Part shown: in pieces, positions 1 to 13,203 of the stretch
Layout: each line of letters begins with the position of its first letter
How positions within the stretch are numbered: position 1 is the first letter of the stretch
Assembly: GCA_900708905.1 (NCBI GenBank)
Contig: CAADRB010000037.1
Span: forward strand, 1,012,926-1,076,925
From: Hymenolepis diminuta
Taxonomy: Eukaryota > Platyhelminthes > Cestoda > Cyclophyllidea > Hymenolepididae
Reading direction: 5' to 3'
DNA length: 64,000 nt
Program-made: the position numbers and the translations under genes
Notes under the pieces: model-generated
Database searches by the model: none
What the model saw: the letters and a program-made list of their open reading frames with translations, nothing else
Told to the model about the DNA's origin: nothing

Positions 1-414
1 TCGACGAATTATTTTGTTTTTATCACAGCCATTATAAATGTTTAATAAAGTTTGAACAACATTATTTACAACCGGATCTTCAACACAAATAAAGGCCTGC
101 AAATAGAATAAAAGATGAATATGATACCTTATTATCGGAATCACTTCTGAGCTTAGGCTTCCGTGCTGGTATTCTGTTTAAATTTTTAATGTCGCGCCGT
201 TTTGTATAAATTTTCGCTTAAAAATAAGAATACCAAAACTTAAATACCTTTGGGATTGGTAAATAAAGAACGCGGAGCTCTATCATCAACACAAGCTACG
301 GACAATAAATTTTCAAAAGTTCGTAGTACCTTTTGCGGAGTTAATTTTTCTTCTATGTGCCTCTAGTTGTTGATCAACTAATATTTTCTTCGAAACGGTA
401 GTGTTTGAAGTCAT
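1..414 (-). CDS. 5' part of an unrecognised gene, running off the left edge (four short exons)
   Basis: I do not recognise this protein. On the minus strand the proposed exons are 414-397 (ATG, six codons), 362-248, 216-128 and 96-1, separated by introns of 34, 31 and 31 nt with GT..AG ends. Reading phase is kept across all joins (0, 1, 0) and there is no stop codon, giving about 106 residues before the window edge. The product is basic and hydrophilic: a segment with LTPQKVLRTFENLL, then APRSLFTNP, then a Lys/Arg-rich stretch (YTKRRDIKNLNRIPARKPK), then VEDPVVNNVVQTLLNIY. No membrane segment or signal peptide is visible. The 31-nt introns match the size of one in RTRAF, which supports the model. 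The first exon is the weakest part: its donor (GTTTCG) is poor and the start could lie elsewhere. The gene is divergent to TTC7. Confidence 0.55.
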
Positions 415-1002
415 GCACAAGCGAATATTAGCATAAAATTTGTAAAAATAATACTAACCTTGATCCAAAATTTTCACAATTTATTATACAACAAAAACAA
501 AACATACAAACAAGTAAATCTTCATCAATATAATAATATTTTAGTTATATAATTTTTGAATTAAAGCCATTTGTTATAATTTTATTTACATTATTAAAGT
601 TATTTGATACAAATTTAACAATGAAGACAATCAAAATTATATTTTACATTTTTTTAAAATTGATTCGATGGTTTGAAAACGCAAATTATTAATTGACTTT
701 TATCACTTTGGTCTTTTGGCGAATGTTTCAAGCGGTGCTCTTTTCTGATACGACAATTCTCATTATCTAGAACGGATTGTTTTTTTTTATTTTTAGTTGT
801 CGGTTTATGTAAAAAATCTTTTTTGTCCAGATTTTCTTTGCATAACTTTTATCGTATCGCCCTTGACTGATATATTTTTATCTTATAAATTTAGTTCTCG
901 TAATTTTTTATCTGTTTATTGCCTTTCGAATATTTTTACTACTGAATTATTTATTCATCTGCCATATTAATGTTAATTTTTTAATTACAAACACCTGAAG
1001 AT
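415..1002. promoter_or_regulatory. Divergent intergenic region, possible shared promoter
   Basis: About 590 bp separate the proposed minus-strand start at 414 from the TTC7 start at 1003. The stretch is very AT-rich with many homopolymer T runs and no coding signal on either strand. Being the only space between two head-to-head genes, it must hold both 5' UTRs and probably both promoters. No convincing TATA box or defined factor site was identified. Confidence 0.4.
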
Positions 1003-4000
1003 ATGTATGTTGCTCGGTCGAATCGATCTCGAAAAACTCGATTGGAACTTGAAATTGAAAAACATCGTGCCGAGGGCAACTTCAACAAAGCTCTCGAATT
1101 TGCCTGCCCTTTCAGAAGTGAACGTAGTGGTCTAAATGCCTGCCTCTACAATCTAGTATATTGTGAGAGCCGTCTTGTTCTCTCCGAAAAGGAGTACACA
1201 TATGCAATCGATTTTAAAGATATTGAAGCTGCGGTTGAGACTGCGCTTCGAAACGCTGATGACCAGTATCGATATGAGGCTTCGATTTTAAAAGCCAAGA
1301 TATTCTTCATCCAAGAGCAATATGAGAAGGTTGTTGACCTTCTAACTACCGGTGGAATTGATCTGAAGAAGGTCCGAATTGAGTCTTACTCATCCCGTTT
1401 CGCCTGTCTTCTTTCAGAAGGCTTCGCTATGCTCGGTTTGTTTGTTTATAGCTAGTTTTCTTCGCTTATTTTTCTTATTGTCTTTCCCTTAAGTTTTTTA
1501 TGGTCCCATGTTTAAAGTGTCATATGATAATTTTACTTATTTTTTCAATTTTTATCCCTTTCTTAGTACTTTAACCTTAAAAATTTTTATTTGTGAATTT
1601 TTATTTCTTTACTCGAGAATGTTGTATAAATTGTTCTCAATTTTCAGCTGAAAATTTATCTTCGGTGGTTATATGATTGCATTTGTCCTGTTCTGTTTGT
1701 CATGCTTACTATTAAAATTTTTTCTAATTTTCTACCATTTCGTCTAGCTAAACTCGACTTTTCATGTGCAATAATTTGAAATAAGGTAGTTTACTTCTTT
1801 ATTTTCAGTAGGATGCAATAGGATCGTACTGCTGAAACTTAGTTTTCTAATCGAATATGATGAACGCCTGTCGTACGCAGATAGTAGCAGTACCAGTTGT
1901 ATTCGGCTCTCCGATTACTGCCTTATCTTCTGTGATTGTCCTGTTATTTTTATTTCCAAACTTCGTCTTTGGTATCCTCATTATGACCGATTGTGGTATC
2001 TTGTTCCCCAAATAGCTCGGACTATGACGATCACTATGTTTCAGCAATCGTCTTACCATACACAACTAAAGCATAATTATCTCAGCCTGCCTTTTATTTG
2101 GTCTCAGTTATTAAATCCCGAATTTTAAGTGGTTGTCTTTGAATATATGCGACAGATAATTAGGCATTAACTCGTATTCGCTGCTATTACATCTTGATCT
2201 CTCAACTGGAGAAAAAAATGTCAACTTTGGTTAATTTTTGTCAATAGAATTGGTGGCAAAATGCAAATTCCTCATAAGAGTGGCTTCAGGCTACCTCCTC
2301 CACTCAAGTCAAGTGCAGTTAAAAGCTTCCTTAATAGGCTTGGGGGATTTTTTTTCCTTAATTTTTATCATCAAACACCCCCTGCACTAAGTGAAAATGG
2401 GATAGATTTTGCGAGAATTTTCACATTAGTTAGCCAGGTTAAAATTTTGGATGCTTTACCATCTGTTCTAATGTTTCTACAACTGCTTACTCTTAAACTT
2501 ATCCTTTCTATGCCATAAAGTCCAGTCCATACTGATTAGCAAAATTCGTATCATTGAATCAAATTTAGATAATTAATGGCTACCGCTGATTTGGATTTAA
2601 GCATTTCCTATCTTTTCAGCGTATTTTCTCAAAAACGTCATCGTGTATGACACGAGTTTCAAAGAATGATTGTTAGCAAGAGTTCTTCGTAACTACGTAG
2701 CGGTAAAGGACTCATTTTAGTACAAATCAAGTCATCTTAGCCTTATTCAATGTAATACAGTTGTTCTCAAGTCGGTTAAAGTACTTGATTACAGGGAAAG
2801 TATCTTGTGAAACTCGCCTATGGACACTTCTATCCTGAATAGTCTTACTTATGGCTGCGCACTGATTGCCGTCGCGACTTCTGACTTGACAAACATGTGC
2901 TGTGTTACCGGGAACGAAAGTATTTGTTGCGGTATGTGATTAGCGTCTCCTACTGCTACCCACTCTATTAAGCTGTTAATTGTAACGTCTGGGATATCTA
3001 GGGTTAGTAAATCATCATGGCGGTTACAAATCAAAAGAGTGAATGTGAGATTGCATTTTGGTGTCAGTTTCACATAGTTTTAACAGCTAATTCCTTTACA
3101 GAGGGGGCTTATTCAGGGCACACTCTGTCCAAAGTTTAAAACAGGATACTCAAATGTTATCAATTACAGTGAACGTCATAAAAGTAGTGAGTGGAACTTA
3201 ATATCAATTCACCACATTTCTTCCTTTAGGAATTGCCAAAGAGCGTCTGCTTTCTGCCCGATCACATCAGATCGAGACAGGGGATGCTGATGTGAATACA
3301 GAAATTTTTGAGTATTACGAATTAGCGGGGAGTATTTGTATTCGCTACCTCCAGGAAGTTGAGATTGGCCTTCCTGAGAATCTTCAACCCGTTGGCCTCC
3401 CAAAATCTGTCGAGACCGCCATCAAACGTCAGGTTGTGTCGTCACTGCAGCAAAAGTGAGTAGTTCAAGTTAGTTATAACTTTGATGGTCAGGTAGGTGT
3501 ACATACCTTAAGTTCTCACTTGTTTCAGGAGGGGGCAGTGAAGTTCTGTACTTACCTCATTTCTTTGTAATTCTCTTGCATCTACTAAGATTTCTTTTTT
3601 CTGCATCCTTCATCTCTACGGAAGTAGCACAAAGATGAAATTAAAAGTTGCCATAAAAGAAACGTTCTAAGTCGTTGGATTTCATTATATTTATAGTACA
3701 GCGGTTCCTATGTTCATGTAAGAGCACGGTTTTCTTGTCTGCCTTTTGGTTAGTGAAACAAAGTTTTATAACAGTGTCCCATCATCTTATAGTCAGTTTA
3801 CTGAAATGCACTCTTCTTTAATGGTAGTATGAAGCTTAGCAAAGCTACAGGAAGAAGAATATAATTAAATCCAAACTCGGTCCTTTTGTAACCTCTCTGC
3901 TGCCCACTTATAGAGAACTACAATTATTCAAACTCTTGGGGGAGGAAGGAAGAAGACTTGCAGCTCAATCAGTGGTTCAACATTGAGAAAATAAATGTAC

Positions 4001-7000
4001 CTATTATAGGAGTGGATATTGGAAAGGAGATCGACTGGCTGATTAACCAGTGTCTGCGATGATGGATTCCTCACTAGTGGTCTTTCATATCCAAGTCTGA
4101 ACGCAGAAGCCTGGTAATCGATAGTTCAGTACATGAGGCATGAACTCACGAGTGCACTCTTAGTGTACTCGATTGAAAGCACCGAAAATATTCGATTTGG
4201 CGTCCTAACAGATCTGAAATAAGAACCCTGGGGATTGGTAGCTTCGATATAATCGGAACTAGGATTCAATGCAACCGTTAACATCGCATTTGTAGGGAAA
4301 AAAACATGGAGACAAAAATGTTAACTGTTTCTCTTGATTTGGAGTTATGATTTCTAGGACATGGCGGTAAATATCGGATGATGATTAAAGCGTCGTGGTT
4401 TTGTTGTGAATTCCTAATCCCTTCACATGGCTAGATTCATTTATTCGTGCAAGTTGCCAATTGTTTTTATTGTTGTTGTCTATGACCATGTCCATGTCCA
4501 CGACAAATCATTCTAATTAGGGGAACAGCAAATTAGTCCAATAAGGAAGGAAACATGGATGGTATTCAGGACTTCAAGAGTCTAACTTTGAATTCTGGAA
4601 GCATTGAATTGTCCTTACTCTCACTTGGTAATGCCCTAATGTTTAGTCTTCATGATTTGACTCCCAGGTTCATGAGTGAGATTATGCCCACGATAGTTGG
4701 AGTCTGATTTAATTCGGTGGTTTGTCATGCCACCTCTATTTGTACCTTATTCCAAGCAAGAGCAGTTAGATGAAACTGGCGTCTACTTTGTTATAATTAG
4801 TAGAGTTAATAAAGTTCATAGAGTTCATAAAAGCAAAATGATCATTTAAAGTTATTATTAAAAATGCGACCTGATTTGAGAATGCGTCACTGTGAAAAAG
4901 CAGATGAATCTGAACGGAGTTCACAGAATTATCGATTATTTTAATCTCTAAGCTTGCGCTTGTTTATATGCACCAATCAGGTGACCAGTCATTTTACGCA
5001 TGTCAAATCTGTAATAGCAAATTAGTTTTTTTACAAAGGAGCCGTTGCTTACGATACTTGTATTATCGCTTCTGGGTCTGAACAACTGGAGCCACAGTGA
5101 TCTGTTTAACAGTGTAGGCAGAGGCAGTCTAAGTTATTGCAATGGCGACGCAAGTGCTCGCGTAAATTTTTTTTTAAAAAATCAGTATTGCGTTTACCGG
5201 AAGGTGGGAAACGTTAAATGTGAAGCTTGTGTCCCTGAGGAGAGGCTCGCATTGTGACCGTTAATTCTGTTAGAGATTGGTAGTCAAGACAACTGCAGTG
5301 GACGTCGTTTTTCATGAACTAGGTATATTTTACGTAATAGTAAAGCGTTTAACTGAGATTTCCAGCTTTGGTACTGCCCAAGACTTCATTTATACGATTT
5401 CGATGAGAACCGTGCATTAGCATTTGCAAATTCTTTACCATACACGGTCAATGCACTTTTCAAGCACAATGTTCGCGGATAATAAAAATCGTCGTCTTTA
5501 TTTTGAAGTGATATGACCGAGGCTGTTCAGAAATTCCGTTCTCTGCTGCGCTATGTTGAAACCCCTTCCACAAAACGTCTGCGTCAGTCTCTGGCACGTC
5601 AGTTGGCTGAACTCCTGTTGCGCGTTGTTTGTACTGGCAAATATCACAAGTACCTTATTTCATCGGAGCGCGACTTGGTAAATCTCTCACTACTGCGTAT
5701 CTACTTCATTTATTAGGAGTAGCTGATGTTGATACGCGATTGTTTTGTAGGCTGGTAAACCACGGCGATATCCAGCTGATGGCTATGTACCAGATGATCA
5801 ATTGCAGGAAGCCATTTTGATGTTGCTTATCTCTGAGTTCATCGTAAGTTGTTTCTTTATTCTCTATCGGTATAAATTGGTTTATCTCTGATTTAAACTG
5901 GGATATACTGTGCATCTGCAGATACCTTCATAAGGAATAGCTACTTAAAAGGACATTTCGAAGATGTGTGATTATTAATCTATTGGGAACACTGTTGTAT
6001 CTTGAAACGCTGCTGGTGCGATTTCAGACTTCATTAAAGAGTTCACAAAAGTCGTTTGAAGTTAGAGAGGATTGATGGGGATCTTTTTTCCGTCAGTCCT
6101 CAAATACGGTCTTTCCATCGTTGTTTTAAAAGAGTTTGACGGCAAGTGATTTACAAACTGGCTCAAATTGGAAGAGGTTGTCAATACTCTTAAGAAAAGT
6201 ATTTGTTTTGTGAAACAGTAAAAATAAATCGAACATCAGTGGCGTGGTGGTCAACGTGCACATCTGGCAAGTCAGAAGATGTGGATTTGGTACTGGGTAA
6301 AATCTGTCTAAGTAAGGGGTGCTAAACTACAAATTATCATTGTAAGAGCTCCAAAAAGTGCTAGAGACAGTTTTCCCTTCGGTGCGATCAGGAATATATG
6401 TTTTATACCTATACATTAAATATTCTGGGTGGTCCAGGAGAAAGCAGGCATGTTTATGGGAAGAGGAATTCTTATTTACGGGATTTCTGAAGTATCTAAT
6501 TTTGAATGGTACCTTTGAATGCAGTACCTTGACCGATTTCTATCTTATATAATATCTAAAGCAATCGGTTTGATTGAGCAAGTGGACTCCTTAAGAAATA
6601 CGTAATTAATAGTACCATGTTCTTTGGATTTATTCCGCTTCTTTTTCAATTTTCAACTTACTTAAATTAAAAAATTGTTTTGAAATCAGGCCAGCCAAGA
6701 CGTTATTTTGAATCGATCTGCCGATTTAGCTGAGGATCGGATAAAGACAGTTAATGAGACTGTTGCCATCTATGACTTATTAGCCATCGCTCTCGTTAGA
6801 AAAGGTTACTTCTCTTTCCTCTCAAAGGTAATATCTTATGATGAATATTTTAACCCCTCATTTTTCTCCTTTTAATCCTCGATTCGACTTCCATTTCAGA
6901 CGCTGGAACGCGCTCTAAAATTCTCCTACCAGGAGTTTCAAATCTGGTATCAATTCGCTCTGTCGCTTATTGCATCTCAAAAGGTAGCATTAATTTCACT

Positions 7001-10000
7001 TCTTGTGTTTTTTATTTGATGATCTAGAACTCATGTCGACTTAATTCTCATTTCAGTACTATCGGGCATACCTAGTTCTGCGCGAATGTCAACGCATTGA
7101 CCCCGATAATATTTCAGTCTATCTCCTTGCGAGCTCCCTGTGTCTAGGCCGTCTTCATCTAATAGAAGAGGGCATTTTCTTTGCTACAAGAGGTGTCAAG
7201 GTTGCGTCAAAAGCTGGGGACACCTACTTGAGTGCTCGAGCTCATCTCATGCTTGGTTGGGCCTATTCGATCTCAGCTAGGGAGTGCAGAATGCTTCCCC
7301 GCAAGGCCGAGCTTCAAGTTAAGGCCGTTGAGGAATACACGGCGTAAGTTGGCTGAAAGTTTTCCCCTCCTCCACTCTTTCATTTACTAAGATGCTAGTG
7401 ATAGAGGTTATGGAGATTGGAAACTGGGTTGAGATAGGCGACTTAATGTTTAGAAGTGTCCACTAGAAGATTGAAATATCTCCATATGTTGTTACTTTTA
7501 TTTGCTTCTACGTACTTCGCCACACGCAGAATAAGAAAGAGACAAAGATGGTGGCAGCATTCTTGTTTTAAGAGGACTCGTAGTAGTACAGTTAGTAAAC
7601 TGGAAACGTCGGAATAAATCTTTTGAGTCATCAAGTATCCACGAGAAAAACTGGAGGGAAAGTCGTAGCTAAGGTAAATCGATCAAGATGATATGGAAGT
7701 CTTCGGTTTGAGTGAAGTGCTATCATGGGTGAACCAGCCAACAACTTCAGATGGATTGGAACAAGGACGGCGAGATGTGTGGCGAATAATTATCGAAAGG
7801 AAAGTGATGTTGTTGTACTTCTTAAAGTATCACTCCTTGTGTAACGATCAACAATGGTTTCAAGTGTCCAGTTTGCATTTGCTTTAAGTTTCATAAAAGA
7901 CCAGAGTGGTTGAAACGTCATATGTCCGTATTTCAGCTGCCACGTTGACGTAAACTTCAATTCAGTTCGAAGCAACTTTGGGAAAGCAGACGAGTAACAG
8001 TACATAGAGTGAAGATATAGAATTTTCCGATTATATCCATGTTGCTGCAAGTCCGCTTGTCCGACTAATATAAACCATGGTATCTTTTAAACAACCAGAC
8101 TGACTTGTTGTTAGAGGAGAAGCAAAATACAAGTCTCCCAATCACAGAGGTACTAGACTCCTCGATATGTTCTATAGTTGGCCTGGAGATTGTAAGCAAG
8201 AGTCCCATCAACTGAATTCATGTAGGACCACGGGGTTTAACTGTATAGGAATGTTTACTGAAATATATTGCGAGGAAGATTCAAATGTTGCTCAATGGGG
8301 ATGTTTATAGAAGGAAGCGTGTACCCAATTTGGTTGGATGGCAGAATGAAATTGATTTACTTGAATTTAAAATACTCTCTCTTTTCCAGAGCAACAAAAG
8401 CTGATCCAGAAGATCACTTAGCGTGGTACCACTTGGCCACAGAATTGGCCATCAAGCGTGATATTGAACAGGCATTCAAAGCCTGTCGCCGATCAATCCT
8501 CCTTGCGCCTACTCAACCAGAGACTATTCGGTTGCTCGCCCTTCTGCACACTGCGTCTGCCTCCTTGAATTCGTCTAATCAAGGTGCAAGGGAAGGTCGT
8601 CAAGCCCATCTTGGTCAGGCTCTGCGAGCACTTCAAAGTGGTCTCGCAGACCGTCCACACGATTTTGCCCTTCTTTTCACTCTTGCCAAGGTGCAGGCGG
8701 AGTTGCACGGTTCTGAGGCAGGTCTCAAAGTCTACATAGACCTAATCGATACTTGGTGTGAATTATTTCCTCAATTCCAAGGCCAAAGACTGGAGAACGG
8801 GTTAGTTTTTCTCTTCGTTGTATCCTAGCTCCTTTGTTCTTCATTCTCCATTCCTCTGTTTTCTTTTAAGTGTGGATGAGGCATCAATGTTTGCAAGGTA
8901 ATTAGGACGAAACCTCCTGTCTAACTGCCAGTCTTTGTTAGCTTAAAATTATTTTCTCTGTTTGTTTGGGCTTGTAATCTGATATGCGCTGCTTAATACT
9001 GACGTGTATTAGGGACTATTTTTGCGGCGCTTAATTCTTATTTTGCTCACTGTTACTACTACTACTACTAATAATAATAATAATAAGTGTTATGATCTAA
9101 AAGCGAGTATTCCAGTTCAGAAAAGGGAAACATTAAAATAGCATTATTTTTCACGGAATCTTACTGCAGTTCTTTATTGACGTAAACAATTTAAAGATGA
9201 TGGACGACTTCAGCATAAAATGAGAACAGCTATTTTTCGTGACATCTTGACCTTGGACATGTTAATGAGACGCGGATGAAAATTGCCTTTGTCTATTATT
9301 TCAGTGTTTAAATATCATTATTTCTCTCATGATTTCTGTATGGGTCGATGCCTACAATGCTCGTAGTCTATTGGCGAGTTAATTTAATTGAGTTGTTGAT
9401 TATGCCTTCTCGTCAAATTGGTCTTCTTTAGGCACCTAGTTATACTGCTCACTATTTTCCAACAGTAAATGCACTTTCTCATCAGTTTTATAAACAGTAA
9501 TATCAAGAAATTCACATAAAATTTTCAATAACTGTATTTCCTAAGAGATGCAATGGGATGGCCACAACGACCTGGTTCTACTCTGTTTCGCTATCTTCTC
9601 TAACGGCTACCTCTACGACCAATGACTAAGGCTAACAATAGGCGATTGGAGTTTCCGAATCAGAATTTGGGGTAAACAGCATCATTACCTGTACAACAGC
9701 AGTTGAAATTCGATGGAGTGAGAGAGAAGCAGAGAAGCGTGGATCGGGTGAGAGTGGAAGAAGGAAAAGCGAGAGCGTGAGAAACATGCTTTTGCACCTT
9801 GTGTGTAAAAACCGACGTGTGAGTGATAACACAGACAAAGTTGTCAGGTTAACGCAAATAAGGCGAGCAAATAACCGATGTTCTGGAGTCTCGTTTTCAC
9901 CACGAGCGGGGATGGGTAAAATGCGGTGATCGTGCTCAATTTAAGCAAACATTCGAACATAGAAATAATTTTGCATAAAGATGGTTTAACTTAATAAGTG

Positions 10001-13000
10001 GTTAGAAAAATAATTGTAATACAAATTCCTCCCTCCCTTCTAGCCCTTCGAGTGGTTTGGAACGTCTACGTAGTAGTGCAATCCTGCCCAGCGAGAGTTC
10101 CACAATTGATTTCTGTGTCTCGGAGACGGATTTTACATTGGCAGGAGACGGCGCAGCTGATTGTGAGCACATCGCTCTTCTGCCGACCAACCGACTGGAA
10201 GCCATCTTCACCGACCTCGTCTCCGCTGGAAGTGCATCGACAACAACGAATGGAGGTTCTGCTTCAGTACAACCTCAGACAACCTCCTTCTCTGGAGCTG
10301 TCGGTGTTGCCTTCTCACCGCTCGCCCTCCTCGCCAAGATTCTGGGCTGTATGGGTAGGTGCTTCCTTACTACTGATATTTGAATAGTAGTGCTAATATT
10401 CAATCTTGCTTAGAGGAGTGGGTTACAGGTTGTAAGGTAAGACTCTGTGCCGTTGCAATGCTAAAAAATCCAGCTTCTGATGCAATTCCTTATTTTCTCA
10501 TTATATATCACTTGGGTACAGTTGATTCAGATTCGGGGAGAGAGATCAGAAAGAAGCTACACAAGGGCACTTTATTAGCTAAAAATTATTGCATTTGAAT
10601 GAATACAAGTCGTCTTCATGTTATTCATGTTGTTATCGTCGAATTGCTAGCAGCTTATATCCTCAATAATTATCAAGCTGCTAATAGCAGCTTGCGCCCG
10701 CATGTTCGTAAGGATGATTTATAAGCCCCAAGCAGGTTAGAAAGCACACACCTGCGTACAGTGTCCAATCGGCCAAACGCGGGAGAACTTTGACCATTGG
10801 CTAGATCAGGCCATAGAGTCAACTTCGTGTCTCTCGCTCGAGATGGAGAATAGTGGTCATGTTGGTAAGATGGCCGCTTCCTTCCACCCTTTCTACACCC
10901 TGTGCTTCTTAACCCTTATTTTCATTCTTCATACATCCCATAGACTTAATACCCTTTTATCTTTATTTGCCTTATTTATATGATAATATCTAAATGATAA
11001 AGATCTATCATTACAAACAGGTAACCTTGGGACAACCTGTAGTAACCTCTATGTATGCCACTATTTCCTCGAAAGTAGTATGGTTCTCGCGTTGGTAAAA
11101 CAGATCTTGAGACGCCTTGTGAGGCCATTACTCGCTTCAGATCCAATATGGAGAGTGTGTGCAGCTTAGCTACTATAGCAATAACTAGCCCAACTAAGAC
11201 ATCGGCTCGAGTAGTTCAATTTGCAATGTGCTATATGGGTGAGTAAAGCCGAAAAGGTAAAAATTGCATGGGCTGATCGACTCAGCAGCTTGACTCTTTA
11301 AGCCAGGGATTAAGTTGGACGCATTGGACGTGTGAGCAGGATGGAGACACAATAATGATGGTGTAGAAAGCGTTTTCTAAATATTAATTTTTTAAGGACG
11401 TCTTGTAGATAAGTCAATATAGAAAGGTCTGTTATAGTTTGAAAGATGGGAAGGCGGCCCAAGAAACATCAAAGGATACAAAAGTTAGTAGAAGCAACCA
11501 TCTTGACAAAGTGGCCGCCAACCTCTAAAGCTGGGTGTGACCAAAAGATGAGTTTATCCCGGTATGCTAGCTTCTCCATTTGGTCCACTCTCTGGCACAT
11601 ATGCTCCGGTACTAGGTTGCTGGCTCAGCCTACTTCCAGTTCTTCTGTGACAACATGCTGGTGGCTTTCAATGGCAATAGATAAGACGAGCCTGTAGAGT
11701 GTAATTAAGAGTAAAAACCGTCTTATGACAAAGCTTAACGTTGAAGACTTTCCTCGTGAAATATTAATGTGGTTGTTTCTATAATTTCATTTTGCGTTTT
11801 AATAAAATCTTCTTTCTTTTAGCGGAGTTGTATTTGGAGTCGGATAGGATTGAAGACGCTCATGACTGTGTGGCAGAAGCCATTTCTTTGTCTCAAATCA
11901 ACCATGAACTACTCTATCTGGTGAGTAGATCTCCTCAGAAGTTAGAGTAGCCCGTTTTTCCACTTTGCTTTCTCTTCGTATTCTATCGGAGTAGTTTCTG
12001 CTGTTCTCATGCTTAATAAAGGGAAATATTTTCTAATGGTGAAAATGTTTTAAAACTAGACTTCCTCGCCGACAAATGGACCTCCTAATTTAGTTCTCTA
12101 GACGTTTATTGTCCTCACAGAACTTGTTTTGTGACGTTCAAACGAATTAGGCAAGCCTCTAAATGTGCTTTTACAAACAGTGTACTTTGTGTAAAGATCC
12201 TTTCTGCAGTTGTGTAATGCCAGAGGGCTATTTTCTACCACTAGGATCTAGTCGGTTTCTAGATGTCGCTAGACGACAGTTGGCCCAGACCCGTAAAGAG
12301 GGAAGTAAGACAGAAGTGCAATTGCTTTAAGGCACTTTATTAATCCAGCGGAGACTATTTTATATGAATGCACCACATTGATAGGAGTTTATGTCAAGCT
12401 GTCAGGAGCAGTCTGCTAATTGACAAGGATGATGGATGACCTAGAGACTAACTGTGGGGATGCATAGTCTCTGCGGCTCTCTTTGTCGGCCTACCACCAG
12501 GCACGAATGATTGCAACGTTTATTAAGATTGTGGAATAATGCTAGTTTCTTGGGTAGACTGTAAGACGCTATTTTTCCCAACATTTTAATTCAATTAAAT
12601 TGCCACCTTCACTTTCAGAGAGGTCGAATATTTGAGGCCACTGGTCGACTGGATGAAGCGAGAGCCATGTACGAAAGTGCCATTTCCATCAATCCATGCC
12701 ATGTGAAATCGCTCTACGGACTTGTACGTAGCCATTCTTCCCTAATTAGATTTAGCCTCAATTGATAACAGCGTAAGTCCTTTTCCTTCCTCCTCTCGTT
12801 AGGCCAGCACTCTGAAACGAAGTGAGCAGTACGTTCTGGCTGAACAAGCCTTGCGAGACGCCCTTGCAGTTGATTCAACCAACTCGCGTGTTTGGAGACT
12901 TCTGGGTGAAGTCTTATCCAGTGCCGAAACTTCAAATGACCCTGCGTCGAAAGCTATCGCTACTACTGCTCTTCTAAGCGCTATCGAATTAGAACAAACT

Positions 13001-13051
13001 GAACCTCTGGAACCATTCTATACCCTTCGTTTGGGCGTTTATTGCAGCTGA
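1003..13051 (+). CDS. TTC7: Tetratricopeptide repeat protein 7 (TTC7A/B orthologue), 12 exons
   Basis: TTC7 is the TPR scaffold that joins PI4KA with EFR3 and FAM126 at the plasma membrane to make PI4P (family knowledge). Exons: 1003-1435, 3230-3455, 5509-5677, 5751-5843, 6690-6827, 6900-6983, 7057-7343, 8390-8800, 10044-10354, 11823-11920, 12619-12723, 12803-13051. All joins are GT..AG and in frame, giving 867 residues; the human proteins are about 850. Matches run in family order: an N-terminal ELEIEKHRAEGNF box, RYEASILKAKIFFIQEQYEKV (TPR-like), EAILMLLISE, ETVAIYDLLAIALVRKG, LERALKFSYQEFQIWYQFALS, DPEDHLAWYHLATELAIKRD, then C-terminal TPRs with YLRGRIFEATGRLDEARAMY and VWRLLGEVL. Residues about 614-717 (exon 9) are Ser/Thr/Gly-rich and unconserved. 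The start fits the family N-terminus. Long introns (up to 2.05 kb) hold no supported gene. Confidence 0.93.
9054..9087. repeat. Compound trinucleotide microsatellite in TTC7 intron 8
   Basis: A (TAC)n run passes directly into a (TAA)n run inside the 1.2-kb intron between TTC7 exons 8 and 9. It has no coding role. Confidence 0.8.
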
Positions 13052-13138
13052 GATAATCCCACGCCCCTCTTTCCTAAATGATATGTGATATGTACATGAC
13101 TTAGTTGATTGATAAATCTGTTCTCTCTCTCACTCTTC

Positions 13139-13144
13139 AATAAA
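13139..13144 (+). terminator. Poly(A) signal of TTC7
   Basis: A canonical AATAAA lies 88 bases after the TTC7 stop codon, so cleavage is expected near 13155-13175. That point lies beyond the RTRAF poly(A) signal on the other strand, so the two 3' ends probably overlap. Confidence 0.75.
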
Positions 13145-13169
13145 CTATAAGAACGAAAGAGAAATGAGT

Positions 13170-13175
13170 TTTATT
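13170..13175 (-). terminator. Poly(A) signal of RTRAF
   Basis: TTTATT on the plus strand reads AATAAA on the minus strand, about 28 bases beyond the RTRAF stop. Expected cleavage lies near 13140-13160, inside the TTC7 3' UTR. Confidence 0.7.
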
Positions 13176-13203
13176 GAAGCGAAAGTATAAGCGCAGGCAA
13201 AAC

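Noticed and set aside
8268..8389. Open frame extending upstream of TTC7 exon 8
   Set aside because: The family match begins only after the TTTTCCAG acceptor at 8389; the upstream part is readable intron and would need a TTG start.
11446..11697. 83-codon open frame in TTC7 intron 9
   Set aside because: No family match and it lies between exons that join cleanly in frame without it.
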